The notes under the pieces are model-generated. The model made no database searches. It saw only the letters and a program-made list of their open reading frames with translations, and was not told the DNA's origin. This document shows, in pieces, positions 47,943 to 56,392 of a stretch of 64,000 nucleotides of DNA; within the stretch, counting starts at the first letter, position 1; each line of letters starts with the position of its first letter. Position numbers and translations under genes: made by a program. This stretch comes from Shinella curvata (lineage in GTDB: Bacteria > Pseudomonadota > Alphaproteobacteria > Rhizobiales > Rhizobiaceae), in contig NZ_JALJCJ010000002.1 in assembly GCF_022899935.1 (NCBI RefSeq), positions 992,001-1,056,000 on the forward strand, in the 5' to 3' direction.

Positions 47943-49199
47943 ATGAGGATATGGCCTTTTTACCGCGCCGAAAAGAAAGCACTGACCGACGAGCAAATCC
48001 TTGAGATGCTTGGCACCGGCGCCCAGACGCATGCCGGGGTCGCGGTCTCCGCCGAAACGGCATTGCGGACACCGGCCGTTGCTGCCGCCGTGCGCACCAT
48101 CTCCGAGGCCTGTGCCTCGCTCGCCGTCAAAGTGGTTTCAATCGCGGCCGACGGCACCGAGACGGAAGCCCCGAACCACGAAGCCGCAAAGCTCCTGAAG
48201 GGCGATGCGAACGACTGGCAGAGCGGGTTTGAGTTCATCCGCTCTATCGTCGTCGACGCCCTCTGCCGAGACCAGGGCGGCCTTGCCCGCGTCACGCGCT
48301 CCTCGGATGGCCGGCTCCTCGAAATCATCCGTCCGCGCCCCGGCTTCATCAACGTCGATTACCCGGATGACAGCCTCCAGCCCCGCTACCGCGTCAACGG
48401 CATCGTGCAGCCGGCCAGCGATATCATCCACCTTCGCGGCACCTTCGACAAAGCCCCGCTCACCCTTTGCCGCGAAGCCATCGGCGTTGCCGTCGTCATG
48501 GAGCGCCACGCCTCTCAGCTTTTCGGCCGTGGCGCCCGCCCTGGCGGTGCCGTCGAAATGCCGAAGGGTATCGGCGAGGACGCGATCAAGAAGGTCATCG
48601 CCGGCTGGAACAAGACGTTCGGTGACGGTGGCGGCGCCGGCAGGACCGCGTTCCTCTACGACGGCGCCACCTTCAAGCAGATGACGCTTTCCAGCGTCGA
48701 TGCGCAGTTTCAGCAGCTCCGGCTTTTCCAGCTTCAGGAAATCGCGCGCGCCTTCAACATCCCGGCCAGCCTCATCGGCGATCTGACCCGCGCCACCTGG
48801 TCCAACTCAGCCGAGATGCAGCGCCAGTTCCTTCAGCTTTGCCTTGAGCCCTGGCTTCGCGCCCTCGAAAGCGCCCTCGGACGCGCGCTCTTCACCAAGG
48901 AAGAGAAGGGCAAGTTCGCCGTTCGCTTTGATCGCGACGACTTCACGAACGTGGATCTCACGGCGCGCGCCACCGCGATCAACAGCCTTGTCGCCTCCCG
49001 CGTCATCAACCCCAACACCGGCCGCGCTTGGCTCGACCTCCCGCCGTACGACGGAGGTGAGGAGTACGCGAACCCGAACACCGGCGCCAGCCAGCCGGGC
49101 GTGGGTCACAACGGCGGCCCGCCTCTCGACCGCGATGAAGGCGGCAACCCGAAAACCCCGAAGCCCGACGACGATAAGGACCAGACGGATGAACCTTGA
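47943..49199 (+). CDS. Portal protein, HK97 family
   Basis: 418 residues. Family segments: PAVAAAVRTISEACASL, DWQSGFEFIRSIVVDALCRDQGGL, IIHLRGTF, VVMERHASQLFGRGARPGGAVEMP and IPASLIGDLTRATWSNSAEM. C-terminal low-complexity tail. It forms the dodecameric portal of element B's own capsid and is unrelated in type to prophage A's DUF1073 portal. Confidence 0.9.
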   Translation: MRIWPFYRAEKKALTDEQILEMLGTGAQTHAGVAVSAETALRTPAVAAAVRTISEACASLAVKVVSIAADGTETEAPNHEAAKLLKGDANDWQSGFEFIRSIVVDALCRDQGGLARVTRSSDGRLLEIIRPRPGFINVDYPDDSLQPRYRVNGIVQPASDIIHLRGTFDKAPLTLCREAIGVAVVMERHASQLFGRGARPGGAVEMPKGIGEDAIKKVIAGWNKTFGDGGGAGRTAFLYDGATFKQMTLSSVDAQFQQLRLFQLQEIARAFNIPASLIGDLTRATWSNSAEMQRQFLQLCLEPWLRALESALGRALFTKEEKGKFAVRFDRDDFTNVDLTARATAINSLVASRVINPNTGRAWLDLPPYDGGEEYANPNTGASQPGVGHNGGPPLDRDEGGNPKTPKPDDDKDQTDEP

Positions 49200-49581
49200 A
49201 GACATCCAGGCCAACGTGATCGATCAGGATCGCGGCCGTAAGCTTGAAATCGTGGATCCTTGGGAGGGCAAGCCCACGGGGATGACACTGTGGATCGCCG
49301 GCCCGGATAGCGAGACGCAGCGCAAAGCCCGCATCGCCATGATGGACGAGCTTGCCGACCGCGCCGAGCCGGACGGAGCGATCAAAGCCGAGCACCGGGA
49401 AGCAGCCCGCTTGAACTGCCTCGCCAAGACGGTCCTGCGCTGGGAAGTCCAGCACGAAGGCTCTGATCTCGCTTTCAGTCACAAGAACGTCCTGCGCGTC
49501 TTGCGCGCCGCCGACTGGCTTCAGGCTCAGGTCGATGCGTTCGCCGGCGACCGCCGAAACTTCGCGCCGGAGGGGCTGTGA
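49189..49581 (+). CDS. Hypothetical head-region protein
   Basis: 130 residues from ATG 49189 (begins MNLEDIQANVIDQDRGRKLE). Contains PTGMTLWIAGPDSETQRKARIAM, a segment common in small proteins encoded between HK97-type portal and protease genes. Exact function unknown. Confidence 0.7.
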   Translation: MNLEDIQANVIDQDRGRKLEIVDPWEGKPTGMTLWIAGPDSETQRKARIAMMDELADRAEPDGAIKAEHREAARLNCLAKTVLRWEVQHEGSDLAFSHKNVLRVLRAADWLQAQVDAFAGDRRNFAPEGL

Positions 49582-50084
49582 TGGACCGGCTGTTCTTCGA
49601 AACCAAGATGATCGCCGACGACGCCGGCCTCGTCTCCGGCATCGCGTGGAAGTTCGGCACGCCTGACCGCGTTGGCGACTGGATCGAGCCAGGCGCCTTC
49701 AAGGGTGCTTCCATGCCGATCCCCATGCTTTTCGGCCACGACATGAATGATCCCATCGGCACCTGGGACGTGGCGACCGAGAAATCGGACGGCCTGCACC
49801 TGACCGGCAAGCTCCTCGTCGACGAGGTAAGCCGCGCGCGCGAAGTTCGCGCCCTGGTCAAGTCCGGCGCGGTCAAGGGCATCTCAATCGGCTTCATCAC
49901 TAAGAAAGCCGCGGCCCGCACTGGCGGCGGCCGCATGATCAAGGCCCTCGAATTTCTGGAAGCGTCCCTTGTGACGATCCCCATGCATCCCGGCGCGAAA
50001 GTCACGTCGGCGAAATCGGCAGTCCAGGCGATATCGATCGCCGCTGCCATCAACCGCGCGGCAGCGCAAATCGGAAGGAACTGA
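49581..50084 (+). CDS. Prohead protease, HK97 family
   Basis: 167 residues from ATG 49581, overlapping the upstream stop (TGATG). Serine protease features: GHDMNDPIGTW (His) and VKGISIGFITKKA (Ser in GIS), with the third residue in the EASLVTIPMHPGA segment. It matures the capsid encoded next. Confidence 0.88.
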   Translation: MDRLFFETKMIADDAGLVSGIAWKFGTPDRVGDWIEPGAFKGASMPIPMLFGHDMNDPIGTWDVATEKSDGLHLTGKLLVDEVSRAREVRALVKSGAVKGISIGFITKKAAARTGGGRMIKALEFLEASLVTIPMHPGAKVTSAKSAVQAISIAAAINRAAAQIGRN

Positions 50085-50085
50085 C

Positions 50086-51324
50086 ATGCACCATGTCACG
50101 AAACGCGCGCTGCTCAACAGCGTGGCCATTGAGCGAAAGGGCGAGGAAGACGATCCGGTATCCATCGTCACCAAGTCGCTCGAGGATCTTCAGAAGACCG
50201 TGGACGAGCGGCTGAAGAAGGTGGAGGGCGGCGCCGAAATCAAGGCGCTTATGGACCGCATCGACGAATTCGAGAAGAAGGCGAACCGCCCCGGCTCGAA
50301 GACGACGGCAGAGGAGCAGCAGGAGATCGAGCGCAAGGCTCTGTCCTCCTATCTCCGCTCCAACAGCTCGGCAGCGATCGAGGAGGCCGGCGGCTCATTC
50401 GAGGTGAAGGCGGCATCCTCCGACAATGACGCTTCGGGCGGCTATTTCGTCCTGCCGACCGTGGACCTGTCCATCCGCACGCTGATGACCGACCTGTCAC
50501 CGCTGCGCGGCCTGGCTGAAGTCGTCAGCATCTCCACCGACAAGTACGAGCGCTTCTATTCGCTCGGCAAGCGCGGTGCGCAGCGCGTCTCGGAACGCGA
50601 CGACCGTCCGCAGGACACGGCTCGCCCCGAACTGATCAAGCACAGCTATCCGGTGGGTGAATACTACGCCGCCCCGGCTGCAACCCGGCATCTGCTCGAC
50701 GACGCCGCCACCGACATTGCTTCCTGGCTCGTGAACAACGCCACCCATGACTTTGCCGAGACCGAGGGCGAGGACTTCCTTCGCTATACCGGTGTCGATG
50801 GCTTCCCGCGCGGCCTCCTCGATTACGGCACCACGAACGAGAAAGATTTCGTCCGCGCTTGGGGTAAGCACCAGTACGTGCCGGCCGGTCATGCTTCGGC
50901 ACCGACCGATACGCAGCTCGTTGCGGCCGTGATCAAGCTGGTTGCCGCGCTGCGCAAGCCCTACAAAGGCAACGCCAAGTTCCTGATGAACAGCAATACG
51001 GCAGTGCGCCTCCGGGCTATCGTCGATGAAGTTGGCCGCCGCCTTTGGGCGCCGACGGGCAACCTCATCGAAGGCGTCGAGCACCCGCTGCTTGGCTACT
51101 CCGTCGAGATCGACGAGGGCATGCCCGATATCGCGGCCGGCGAGCACCCCATCGCCTTCGGCGACTTCCGCCAGGGCTATGTGATCGTCGATCGCCAAGG
51201 CGTCCGCATCAACCGCGACGAACTCACCCAGAAGGGCCGGATCATCTTCGACGTCTATAAGCGCGTCGGCGGCGGTGCCGGCGACTTCAACGCGATCAAG
51301 TTCCTCAAGGTCGCAGCGAGCTAA
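50086..51324 (+). CDS. Major capsid protein, HK97 fold
   Basis: 412 residues. N-terminal coiled-coil delta domain (about 20-75), then a likely protease cleavage region before DNDASGGYFVLPTVDLS. Shell segments include EYYAAPAATRHLLDDAATDIASWL, FLMNSNTAVRLRAIVDEVGR, and the C-terminal AFGDFRQGYVIVDRQGVRINRD. Distinct from prophage A's DUF2184 capsid, so B can build its own head. Confidence 0.92.
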   Translation: MHHVTKRALLNSVAIERKGEEDDPVSIVTKSLEDLQKTVDERLKKVEGGAEIKALMDRIDEFEKKANRPGSKTTAEEQQEIERKALSSYLRSNSSAAIEEAGGSFEVKAASSDNDASGGYFVLPTVDLSIRTLMTDLSPLRGLAEVVSISTDKYERFYSLGKRGAQRVSERDDRPQDTARPELIKHSYPVGEYYAAPAATRHLLDDAATDIASWLVNNATHDFAETEGEDFLRYTGVDGFPRGLLDYGTTNEKDFVRAWGKHQYVPAGHASAPTDTQLVAAVIKLVAALRKPYKGNAKFLMNSNTAVRLRAIVDEVGRRLWAPTGNLIEGVEHPLLGYSVEIDEGMPDIAAGEHPIAFGDFRQGYVIVDRQGVRINRDELTQKGRIIFDVYKRVGGGAGDFNAIKFLKVAAS

Positions 51325-51335
51325 GGAGCCCCATC

Positions 51336-51719
51336 ATGCGCAAAGGACTTTACCACAACCTCAAGGCCATCCCGGCCATCAACTCGGCCTCGCAGGCCGC
51401 AGCGGCCGACGGCATCGAGATCGACCGCAAGGGCTCGCAGGGCCTCATGTTCATCATCAACACCGGGGCAATCTCCGGTGCTGGCGATTTCGGGGTGAAG
51501 GTGCAGGAGAGCAATTCCAGCGGCACCGGCTACACCGACGCGGACGCGGACGATGTAATCAGCGGCGTCCCGGCCACCCTCGGCGCCACGGCGGCCTATC
51601 AGGTCGAGTACATCGGCAAGAAGCGGTTTGTCCGTCTCGCCCTCACCAAGTCAGGCGGCACCTCTATTCAGGCGGGAGCAATCGCCTTGATCGGCCACCA
51701 GCACATCCAGTTGCCCTGA
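51336..51719 (+). CDS. Small capsid-associated protein
   Basis: 127 residues. Beta-rich: GIEIDRKGSQGLMFIINTGAISG, then AAYQVEYIGKKRFVRLALT. Similar genes follow HK97-type capsid genes and may encode a head decoration or neck protein. Preceded by AAGGAGCCCCATC. Confidence 0.65.
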   Translation: MRKGLYHNLKAIPAINSASQAAAADGIEIDRKGSQGLMFIINTGAISGAGDFGVKVQESNSSGTGYTDADADDVISGVPATLGATAAYQVEYIGKKRFVRLALTKSGGTSIQAGAIALIGHQHIQLP

Positions 51720-52078
51720 TGCCGTCCCGCGCTCCATCCATCCGGTCTTGTGGCTGCGTCGTTCCCTACGGGGAGCGGTGCCGCCACATGGCCGCATCAG
51801 ATGCGCAGCGCAAGGCCCGTTTCGACAAGAAGCGGCCACCGGCCCGGCACCGCGGCTATGACAAGGCATGGGAGACCGAGGCGAAGGCCTTCCTCTCCCT
51901 GCCAGAAAACGAACTGTGCGCACGATGCGGGGCAAAGGCCACCGTCGTCATGCACATCAAATCCATCCGCACGCGCCCAGACCTTCGCATGGTTCGCTCC
52001 AATTGGCGGCCCGGTTGCCAGCGCTGCAATGCCATCGAGGCAGCTGAAGAGCGCCGAACGGAAAGGAACCCATCATGA
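51719..52078 (+). CDS. HNH endonuclease-type protein
   Basis: 119 residues from ATG 51719, overlapping the upstream stop. A basic N-terminus (ARFDKKRPPARHRGYDKAW), then LCARCGAKATVVMHIKSI, and NWRPGCQRCNAIEAAEER. This is the CxxC...H...CxxCN layout of phage HNH nucleases that work with terminase. The central His-Ile-Lys replaces the usual H-h-x-P, which may lower activity. Confidence 0.7.
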   Translation: MPSRAPSIRSCGCVVPYGERCRHMAASDAQRKARFDKKRPPARHRGYDKAWETEAKAFLSLPENELCARCGAKATVVMHIKSIRTRPDLRMVRSNWRPGCQRCNAIEAAEERRTERNPS

Positions 52079-52557
52079 CCGTCTACACCAGCGCCGGATT
52101 GAAAGTGTACATCGGCGGTGTGCTGAAACAGAAGAGCACCGACTTCGTGCTGACCGACTTCACCACGCCGCCCCAGACCTGGGTTGAGATCAAGGAAGTG
52201 GAAGCAGCTGGCTCCGCCGGCGACACGTCGGAAGCTGTCAACTTCACCGCTCTTGGTGACAAGCGCACCCGTACCCAGAAGGGACCGCGCTCGGCTGGCT
52301 CGATGGAAATCGTCTGCGGGATCGACGCCGCTGACCCCGGCCAGCTTGCAGCCATCGCCGCCGAGAAGAGCATCAGCGACTTTGCATTCAAGTTGGTGCT
52401 CAATGATGCGCCGGCAGGAGGCACGCCCTCCGAACGATATTTCATCGGCAAGGTCATGTCTCAGTCCGAGCAGTACGACAGGGCCAGCAGCATCATGAAG
52501 CTGAACATCAGCCTCGGCATCAACAGCAACATCGTACGCGTCGCGGCCGAGGACTAG
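52075..52557 (+). CDS. Tail tube protein of element B
   Basis: 160 residues. TSAGLKVYIGGVLKQKSTDF, EIKEVEAAGSAGDTSEAVNFTALGD and SEQYDRASSIMKLNISLGINS match one family of phage tail tube proteins. It differs from prophage A's tube protein. Unusually, it precedes the connector genes. Confidence 0.8.
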   Translation: MTVYTSAGLKVYIGGVLKQKSTDFVLTDFTTPPQTWVEIKEVEAAGSAGDTSEAVNFTALGDKRTRTQKGPRSAGSMEIVCGIDAADPGQLAAIAAEKSISDFAFKLVLNDAPAGGTPSERYFIGKVMSQSEQYDRASSIMKLNISLGINSNIVRVAAED

Positions 52558-52563
52558 GAATTG

Positions 52564-52785
52564 TTAGAAGCCTCTGGCCCTTCGCAAAGCGAGAATGCGC
52601 TCGTCGATAAGCTTCTTGCCAAGTTTGCTTATTCCTGTGCCGCCCAACTTCTGTTCGGCAAGGCCAAGCTCGCGCAATCGGTCAGCGGTTTTCGCCGGAA
52701 GCATCAACGTCGCTGCACCGCCGATATGCATCTGCTTCAGCCAATGCAGCTCATGCTCGCTGAGGTCTTTCAAAGTGATCGTCAT
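52564..52785 (-). CDS. Small leftward cargo protein
   Basis: 73 residues (begins MTITLKDLSEHELHWLKQM). Contains LPAKTADRLRELGLAEQKLGGTGISKLGKKLI, which looks like a winged helix. Reverse to the structural operon, with its own start region. Probably a regulator or accessory gene; unknown. Confidence 0.6.
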   Translation of the reverse strand: MTITLKDLSEHELHWLKQMHIGGAATLMLPAKTADRLRELGLAEQKLGGTGISKLGKKLIDERILALRRARGF

Positions 52786-52907
52786 GATCGTTCTCCGAAT
52801 CGATCACCAATCATGCCCGACCGGGGGGTGGTCTTCGACTTTCCACCTCACCGGGGGACCGGCGCGGGGTCCATCGCGCGAGATTTGCCCGAAATAGGAT
52901 TTTTGAC

Positions 52908-53231
52908 ATGGCCATCGTCACGCTTGCCCAGCTCAAAGAGCAATTGAACTTCGATGAAGACCTCGGAACGGCCGATGATGTTCTGCTCGGGCGCAAGATC
53001 GAAGCGGCGCAAAACCATATCGAGCGCCTGCTGGGCTTCAAGATCGGGGAGACCTATGGCGGCACGGAGCAAGAGGCAATTCCGCCTTCGCTGGTTGAGG
53101 CGGTGCTTCAGCTTGCGGCGCACTGGTATGAAAACAGGGAAGCGACCCTTGTCGGCGTGACAGCAGAGGAGCTTCCCTTCGGCGTTTGGGAAATCGTTCG
53201 CGAATACAGGGATTGGTCCTTTGGCGGATGA
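52908..53231 (+). CDS. Head-tail connector, gp6-like
   Basis: 107 residues. VTLAQLKEQLNFDEDLGTADDVLLGRKIEAAQNHIERLLG over residues 3-42, then VEAVLQLAAHWYENRE, is the classical HK97 gp6-like adaptor signature. Binds the portal ring. Confidence 0.85.
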   Translation: MAIVTLAQLKEQLNFDEDLGTADDVLLGRKIEAAQNHIERLLGFKIGETYGGTEQEAIPPSLVEAVLQLAAHWYENREATLVGVTAEELPFGVWEIVREYRDWSFGG

Positions 53232-53655
53232 CGGCGGACTGTCCCGAATCCAGCAGCGTATGGCGATGATCCCGCGCCGCGTCCGCGAGGCCGTGACGCC
53301 CGCGCTTATCAAAGAGGGTAACGACCTCGCCGTCACCATGCGCATTCTCGCACCCGACGACCCAGCCACCGACGCGCCCGACCTGCGGAGCAGCATCGAG
53401 GTAACGGGGCCGAGCGAGCAGACGCCGCCCTATTCACAGCCGGGCGGCTCCATGGTCGTGCCGGAAAACGCCGTGGCCGTAACGGTCGGTAACGCGGACG
53501 TTCGCTACCCGCACCTTGTTGAATACGGGACCACGAAGGCCACCGCTCAACCGTTCTTCTGGCCGACTGTCCGGCTCCAGCGGAAGAAGGCGACGAACGC
53601 GATCAAGCGCGCGATCCGCAAGGCCGTCAAGGACAACTGGGGAAGCCGCAAATGA
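53221..53655 (+). CDS. HK97 gp10-like tail component
   Basis: 144 residues if TTG 53221 is used (it overlaps the upstream stop); ATG at 53260 is the alternative. Segments PRRVREAVTPALIKEGNDLAVTMRILAP, NADVRYPHLVEYGTTKATAQPFFWPTVR and the basic C-terminus are typical of the gp10 family at the head-tail interface. Confidence 0.82.
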   Translation: MADDGGLSRIQQRMAMIPRRVREAVTPALIKEGNDLAVTMRILAPDDPATDAPDLRSSIEVTGPSEQTPPYSQPGGSMVVPENAVAVTVGNADVRYPHLVEYGTTKATAQPFFWPTVRLQRKKATNAIKRAIRKAVKDNWGSRK

Positions 53656-54065
53656 CCCCGGAACTCGCCCTGCAGAAGGCCGTCCGCACCCGCCTTATTG
53701 GCACCAGCGCCGTCACCGATCTCGTGCCGGCCGGCTCCATTCTCGACCGCAACCAGCGCCCGGCACCGTTCCCCTCTATCGTCATCGGCGAAGGTCAGAG
53801 CGTGGACGAGGGCAACAGCATCGCCCGCACGCTGATCCGCGTCTATCTCGACCTGCATATCTGGAAGAAGGAGCCGAGCACCGAGGGTGTCAAAGCCATT
53901 GCCGGGGCGATCCGGGCGGCAATCAAAACTCCGAATTTCGGAGTTTTGGAGGGCTTCCACTTCGCCGATTGCTACGTTCAGTCCGCCCGCTTCCTTCGCG
54001 ATCCTGATGGCGAGACCTCGCATGCCGTCGTCACCATCAACGCCCTGGTGCAGGAGATAACCTGA
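53652..54065 (+). CDS. Tail completion protein (DUF3168)
   Basis: 137 residues. ELALQKAVRTRLIGTSAVTDLV, VYLDLHIWKKEPSTEGVKAIAGAIRAAI and a C-terminal GETSHAVVTINALVQE match the DUF3168 tail-terminator family. Overlaps both neighbours. Confidence 0.85.
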   Translation: MTPELALQKAVRTRLIGTSAVTDLVPAGSILDRNQRPAPFPSIVIGEGQSVDEGNSIARTLIRVYLDLHIWKKEPSTEGVKAIAGAIRAAIKTPNFGVLEGFHFADCYVQSARFLRDPDGETSHAVVTINALVQEIT

Positions 54066-54376
54066 TGCGCGCCGGCAAGCTTGATCGCACCATAAAAATT
54101 CAGGGGTTCACGAACACGGTGAACGAGTACGGCACGCCCGTCGAGACATGGACCGACAAGGCCACGCTGCGCGCCCAGATCATCCAGAGCAGCACCGAGG
54201 AATTCATCCGGGGCGGCGCCGTTGACGAGACGGTGATCATCTTCCGCACCCGCTGGCTGGCCAGCGTGACCACATCCGACCGGATCGAATACGAGGGCGA
54301 GGCCTTCAACATCAAGGAAACGAAAGAGATCGGCCGACGCAAGGGGCTGGAGCTTCGAGCCGTGAGGTCCGAATGA
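54065..54376 (+). CDS. Head closure (head-tail joining) protein
   Basis: 103 residues. AGKLDRTIKIQGFTNTVNEYGTPVETWTDKATLRAQI over residues 3-39 and DRIEYEGEAFNIKETKEIGRRKGLEL are the hallmark of the SPP1 gp16-like head-closure family. Placed, unusually, directly before the terminase genes. Confidence 0.88.
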   Translation: MRAGKLDRTIKIQGFTNTVNEYGTPVETWTDKATLRAQIIQSSTEEFIRGGAVDETVIIFRTRWLASVTTSDRIEYEGEAFNIKETKEIGRRKGLELRAVRSE

Positions 54377-54801
54377 GGGGCAGCAAGCCGCGTCTCGTCG
54401 TCGACAATGAAGCGGTGCGCAAGGCGCCGGCCGCCCCGTCGTGGCTATCGGGCGAAGCAAAAAAGGAATGGCGCCGCGTCCTGCCGATCCTGATCAAGCG
54501 GAAGATCCTGACCACGGCCGACCTCGGAAGCCTCGAAAACTACTGCGTAGCGATCGGGCAGGTTCGGGAGATGGAGGAGCACCTTCAGCGCCACGGGCAT
54601 GTTGTTGAGCAATTCAAGGAAAAGGACGGCGAGATTTTCAGCCTTGGCATGAAGCGCAACCCGGCCGTGGGTATCCAGTCCGACGCCATGACGCGGGCGC
54701 GGTTGCTGGCGGCCGAACTCGGCTTAACGCCGGTGTCGCGTTCGCGGCCGGCGGTTAGAGAGGACGAGGACGATGGCGAAGACCCGTGCAACGTTTCCTG
54801 A
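54373..54801 (+). CDS. Terminase small subunit, P27 family
   Basis: 142 residues. APSWLSGEAKKEWRRVLPILIKRKILTTADLGSLENYCVAI over residues 17-57 and NPAVGIQSDAMTRARLLAAELGLTPVSR match the P27/phiE125 small terminase family. Overlaps the large subunit by 29 bp. Confidence 0.88.
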   Translation: MRGSKPRLVVDNEAVRKAPAAPSWLSGEAKKEWRRVLPILIKRKILTTADLGSLENYCVAIGQVREMEEHLQRHGHVVEQFKEKDGEIFSLGMKRNPAVGIQSDAMTRARLLAAELGLTPVSRSRPAVREDEDDGEDPCNVS

Positions 54802-56389
54802 GTGGGTCTATGACGGCTCGGAAATACCCGACCCGCAAGGCTTCGGCGAGCGCGCGGTGAAGTTCCTGCGCATGCTGAAGCATCCGAAGTCCGGCAAGCC
54901 GTTCCAGCTCGACCCTTGGCAAGAGCGCGTCGTGCGCCGCATCTATGGCCCGCGCAAGGAAGACGGAAGCCGGATCGTCCGAACCGTCGTGCTTCTCCTG
55001 CCGCGCGGCAACCGCAAGACCTCGCTGTCGGCGGCGCTGGCGCTGCTCCATACAATCGGCCCGGAGCGCGTGCCGGGCGGCGAAGTCATCACGGCCGCCT
55101 CCGATCGGAAGCAAGCGCGCATCGCCTATGAGGAAGCGCGCGGCCTCGTCTGGGCGCACAAGAAGATTGCGCCGAAGGTCCGCAACCTCGATTACCGCAA
55201 CAAGCTCTATTATCCGACCGCCCGCAGCTTCTGCGAGGCGATCAGCGCCGACGCGGGCACCCAGCACGGCCGTACGCCGGTTTTCGTTCTGGCCGACGAG
55301 CTGCACGCCTGGAAGAAGCGGGACCTCTGGGACGTGCTCCGCTCCGGTCTGGTCAAGACGGCCGGAAGCCTGCTGGTCGTGGCGACGACGGCCGGGCGCG
55401 GCCGGGAGAACATTGCCTGGGATATCGTGGACGATGCGCGGCGCGTGGCGCGCGGCGAGGTGGACGATCCGTCCATCCTGCCGGTGCTTTTCGAGGCGAC
55501 CCCCGATGATGACTGGCGCGATGAAGAGGTGTGGCGCCGGGTGAACCCCGGCCTTGCTCACGGCTATCCCGATATCGAAGGCCTGCGCCAGATGGCATTC
55601 GAGGGCGAGCGCCGCATCGGCGACCGCGAAGCCTTCAAGCAGCTCAACCTCAATATCTGGCTGGATAGCACCGATGACCCGGCCTTTGACATGGAGGCGT
55701 ATGACGAGTGCGCCGGCGCGGTCGAGCTAATCGACCTCGAGGCGGAGCGCCGGCCGTGCTGGCTTGGCGTCGATCTTTCGTCCAGCAAGGACCTTTCCGT
55801 CATCGTCGCCGCGTGGCCCGATGGGGATGAGGGTTACATCGTCCATCCATGGTTCTTCTGCCCGACAGAGAACCTTCGCGACCGTCAGGACCTTTCCGGC
55901 GCCTCCTACATCGCCTGGGCTGAGGAAGGCCACATCGAAGCAACCCCCGGCAACGTGATTGATGTTCGAAGGGTCGAAGCTGTCATTCGTGAACTCTGCG
56001 CCCGATTCAACGTCATGGAAATCGCGTTCGACCCGGCGCTTGCCGCGACCACCCTTGCGAACCTCAACGAGGACGGCTTTCCGGCCGTCGAGATGCGGCA
56101 AGGCCCTCTCACGATGATGCCGGCGCTTCAGGAGCTGGAGCGCGTTGTCATAGGGCGACGCCTACGCCACGACGGGCACCCCGTCTTGCGCCTCTGCTTT
56201 TCGAACGCTGAGGCTCAACGCAACACGCAGGGGCATATCGTACGCCTCACCAAGCCCAAGCTGTGGATGTCGATTGACGGCGCCGTCGCGGCGGCAATGG
56301 CGGTGCGGCGCGCGGCGGCCGGTGGCGGCGGTTCCTTCTACGACAACGCAGGCGATGACTTTGAAAACTGGGCTTTTGCGGAGTGCTGA
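54773..56389 (+). CDS. terL: Terminase large subunit of element B
   Basis: 538 residues. Walker A-like LLLPRGNRKTSLSAALAL (about 75-92), Walker B VLADELHAWKKRDLW (about 170), ATPase coupling VVATTAGRG, and nuclease segments WLGVDLSSSKDLSV (about 325) and VMEIAFDPALAATT. This is the large HK97-type terminase, different from prophage A's 443-residue enzyme. B therefore packages its own DNA. Confidence 0.92.
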   Translation: MAKTRATFPEWVYDGSEIPDPQGFGERAVKFLRMLKHPKSGKPFQLDPWQERVVRRIYGPRKEDGSRIVRTVVLLLPRGNRKTSLSAALALLHTIGPERVPGGEVITAASDRKQARIAYEEARGLVWAHKKIAPKVRNLDYRNKLYYPTARSFCEAISADAGTQHGRTPVFVLADELHAWKKRDLWDVLRSGLVKTAGSLLVVATTAGRGRENIAWDIVDDARRVARGEVDDPSILPVLFEATPDDDWRDEEVWRRVNPGLAHGYPDIEGLRQMAFEGERRIGDREAFKQLNLNIWLDSTDDPAFDMEAYDECAGAVELIDLEAERRPCWLGVDLSSSKDLSVIVAAWPDGDEGYIVHPWFFCPTENLRDRQDLSGASYIAWAEEGHIEATPGNVIDVRRVEAVIRELCARFNVMEIAFDPALAATTLANLNEDGFPAVEMRQGPLTMMPALQELERVVIGRRLRHDGHPVLRLCFSNAEAQRNTQGHIVRLTKPKLWMSIDGAVAAAMAVRRAAAGGGGSFYDNAGDDFENWAFAEC

Positions 56390-56392
56390 CCC

